Positions 62,391 through 64,000 of a DNA stretch of 64,000 bases are shown piece after piece. The notes beneath the pieces were generated by a model. That model saw nothing but the letters and a program-made list of their open reading frames with translations, was not told the origin of the DNA and ran no database searches. The position numbers and the translations under genes are program-made. Origin of the DNA: Kaistia defluvii (GTDB taxonomy: Bacteria; Pseudomonadota; Alphaproteobacteria; Rhizobiales; Kaistiaceae); the NCBI RefSeq assembly GCF_040548815.1, contig NZ_JBEPSM010000001.1, forward strand, positions 1,054,001-1,118,000, in the 5' to 3' direction. How positions within the stretch are numbered: the first letter of the stretch is position 1; each line of letters opens with the position of its first letter.

Positions 62391-63269
62391 CTATCCACCG
62401 CGCGAACGCGCGGGCGCCTCGGCCGCGAACTCGTGGAAACGACGGCGCAATTCCGTCGCCACCGTGCCCGGCGCGCCGTTGCCGACCGGGTGGCCGTCGA
62501 TCTCGACGACCGGCGTGACGATGGCCGTCGCGGCGCTGATGAAGGCCTCGCGCGCCGCCTTCGCCTCGTCGAGGCTGAAGGCGCGCTCCTCGATCCGGAG
62601 ACCCGCCGCCTTGGCCACCTCAAACAGCACCGTCCGCGTGATACCGCGCAAAATGCCGCTTTCGGCCGGGCGCGTGACGATCCCGCCATCCATCGTCACG
62701 ATCCAGGCGTTGGTCGAGGATCCTTCGGTCACCTTGCCGTCCGCATCCACGAACCAGGCCTCGTAGGCGCCGGCTTCCTTTGCAGCCTGCTTGGCCAGGA
62801 CGTTGGGCAACAGCGAGGTCGTCTTGATATCCACACGGTCCCAGCGGTTCTCCGGCACGGTAATGACGCTGACGCCCTTTTCCGCACGGAGGTCGCCGGC
62901 GCTGCGCGGGCTCGACTTCGCCGTAACAACGATCGAAGGCGGCGTCCCCTCGGCGGGGAAAGCGTGGTTGCGCGGCGCGACGCCACGCGTGATCTGCAGG
63001 TAGACGAGCCCGTCGTGAACGCGGTTGCGCCGCACGACCTCGCGCAGCACGACGCCGAGCGCGCCGAGGCTCATCGGCTGGGCAATGCGCAGCTCCTTCA
63101 GCGAGCGTTCGAGGCGCGCCATATGAAGGGCTTCGTCGATCAGCCGCCCGCCGCGGATCTCGCAGACCTCATAGACGCCATCGGCAAACTGATAGCCGCG
63201 ATCCTCGACATGAACGACCGCCTCCGGGTGGCGGAGATAGAGACCGTTCACATAGGCGAAGCGCGACAT
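62391..63269 (-). CDS. D-amino-acid aminotransferase (class IV, PLP-dependent)
   Basis: A 292-residue fold-type IV aminotransferase. MSRFAYVNGLYLRHPEAVVH and EDRGYQFADGVYEV are typical of D-alanine aminotransferases. The PLP-binding Lys is in VDIKTTSLLPNVLAKQ, and TEGSSTNAWIV with the later SGILRGITR bind the phosphate. It interconverts D-amino acids and keto acids, supplying D-Glu or D-Ala for the cell wall. It lies between ntrX and hfq, a position seen in other Rhizobiales. The ATG at 63269 is followed upstream by an 81-base gap to ntrX. Confidence 0.92.
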   Translation of the reverse strand: MSRFAYVNGLYLRHPEAVVHVEDRGYQFADGVYEVCEIRGGRLIDEALHMARLERSLKELRIAQPMSLGALGVVLREVVRRNRVHDGLVYLQITRGVAPRNHAFPAEGTPPSIVVTAKSSPRSAGDLRAEKGVSVITVPENRWDRVDIKTTSLLPNVLAKQAAKEAGAYEAWFVDADGKVTEGSSTNAWIVTMDGGIVTRPAESGILRGITRTVLFEVAKAAGLRIEERAFSLDEAKAAREAFISAATAIVTPVVEIDGHPVGNGAPGTVATELRRRFHEFAAEAPARSRGG

Positions 63270-63350
63270 GGCATTCCTGCAAGGCTTAAGAATCAGACGT
63301 CGGTCAGGGGCTGGAAAGACGCCGCATGGGACAATGCGACGCCCGCAGCG

Positions 63351-64000
63351 TCAACCGACGCCGAGCGATTTCAACTTCCGATGCAGCGCCGACCGCTCCA
63401 TGCCGACGAACTCGGCCGTGCGGGAGATGTTGCCGCCGAAGCGGTTGACCTGCGCCGTCAGATATTCGCGCTCGAAGATCTCGCGCGCGTCGCGCAGCGG
63501 CAGCGACATCAGATGCTCGCCGCCGCGATTGGGTGTCGTCGGCAGCATCTCGCCGATCTCCGGCGGCAGCATGTCAGCCGAAATCGCCTGGCTCTCGTCA
63601 CCACGCGCCAGGATCAGCAGGCGTTCGACGTTGTTGCGCAGCTGGCGAATGTTTCCGGGCCAGTCATGCGCCTGGAGCACGGCCAGCGCGTCCGAACCGA
63701 CGGTGCGGACCGGCAGGCCCGTAGACCGCGAAATCTGATCGATGAAGTGATTGACCAGCTCCGGCACGTCGTCGCGGCGTTCCGCCAAAGCCGGCACGCG
63801 CAGCGGCACCACCGAAAGACGGTGGAACAGATCCTCGCGAAAGCTCCCCTCCGCGATCTCATGCTCGAGATCGCGAGCAGTCGACGAGATGATGCGCACG
63901 TCGACATTGACCTTGGTCGTGCCGTTGACGCGCTGGAAGCTCTGGTCGATCAGCACGCGCAGGATCTTGCCCTGCGTCTCGCGCGGCATGTCGGCGATCT
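63351..64000 (-). CDS. ntrX: NtrX nitrogen-regulation response regulator, C-terminal part
   Basis: The 5' part is cut by the window end; about 216 codons are present. Visible are the end of the sigma-54-interacting AAA+ domain (VDVRIISSTARDLEHEIAEG; FREDLFHRLSVVPLRVPAL; WPGNIRQLRNNVERLLIL) and a C-terminal Fis-type helix-turn-helix (GGNISRTAEFVGMERSALHR). Lack of a sigma-54-binding GAFTGA cannot be checked because that part lies outside. Identity as NtrX rather than NtrC rests on the HTH sequence and on the dat-hfq-hflX neighbourhood. Confidence 0.9.
   Translation of the reverse strand, partial: IADMPRETQGKILRVLIDQSFQRVNGTTKVNVDVRIISSTARDLEHEIAEGSFREDLFHRLSVVPLRVPALAERRDDVPELVNHFIDQISRSTGLPVRTVGSDALAVLQAHDWPGNIRQLRNNVERLLILARGDESQAISADMLPPEIGEMLPTTPNRGGEHLMSLPLRDAREIFEREYLTAQVNRFGGNISRTAEFVGMERSALHRKLKSLGVG

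Overview
This is a high-GC window from an alphaproteobacterium, almost certainly of the order Hyphomicrobiales (Rhizobiales). The evidence is gene order: ntrX, a D-amino-acid-type aminotransferase, hfq, hflX and mazG lie together at the right end, and rlpA, a DacF-like gene, tmk, holB, metG, tatD and an MBL-fold hydrolase form one minus-strand series on the left. Both arrangements are typical of that order. The genus cannot be fixed from the sequence alone.

Layout. 1-5.2 kb: the 3' end of an old-yellow-enzyme reductase, a DUF1868 gene with an apparent 1-base frameshift, a chloramphenicol-phosphotransferase-like kinase, a Pro-rich membrane-anchored protein and a family 2 glycoside hydrolase with a near-consensus promoter. 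5.2-15.5 kb: a membrane protein of the lysyl-PG-synthase TM family, then the minus-strand core series (rlpA to MBL hydrolase), interrupted by an oppositely oriented GT90 gene and a palindromic repeat. 15.77 kb: tRNA-Ser(UGA). 16-25 kb: an accessory tract with two LysR genes and their divergent targets, an MFS exporter, an Arr-type rifamycin ADP-ribosyltransferase, an Nramp-like transporter, an orphan BrnA-like antitoxin and a small secreted protein behind a candidate general-stress (EcfG) promoter. 25.1-27.2 kb: a bacteriophytochrome histidine kinase.

27.4-57.6 kb is a large exo- or surface-polysaccharide locus. It holds a WecA-like initiating transferase, ten glycosyltransferase genes (one a GT32-GT62 fusion), gmd and fcl for GDP-L-fucose, and a sugar-modification cassette (SDR, DUF4910, RfbC-like epimerase, C-methyltransferase, glucose-1-phosphate cytidylyltransferase, PIG-L deacetylase). 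It also holds a Wzx-type flippase, a Wzy candidate, an ExoF/Wza-like export protein, an ExoP/Wzc-like co-polymerase and a LuxR-type regulator with an unusual receiver domain. Together these would start a repeat unit on undecaprenyl phosphate, build and decorate it, flip it, polymerise it in the periplasm and export it. 57.8-64 kb returns to core genes: a thermonuclease, small conserved proteins, cspA, mazG, hflX, hfq, the aminotransferase and ntrX (cut by the window edge).

The most interesting observations are a DacF-family protein in the core cell-wall series that has lost the key residue of all three catalytic motifs; the bacterial GT32-GT62 fusion; the sugar cassette that encodes a CDP-sugar-type nucleotidylyltransferase without the expected 4,6-dehydratase but with a metallopeptidase-like DUF4910 protein; and a recurring GGGCAGGG/CCCTGCCC hairpin between genes. 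No CRISPR array, integrase or intact insertion sequence was seen.
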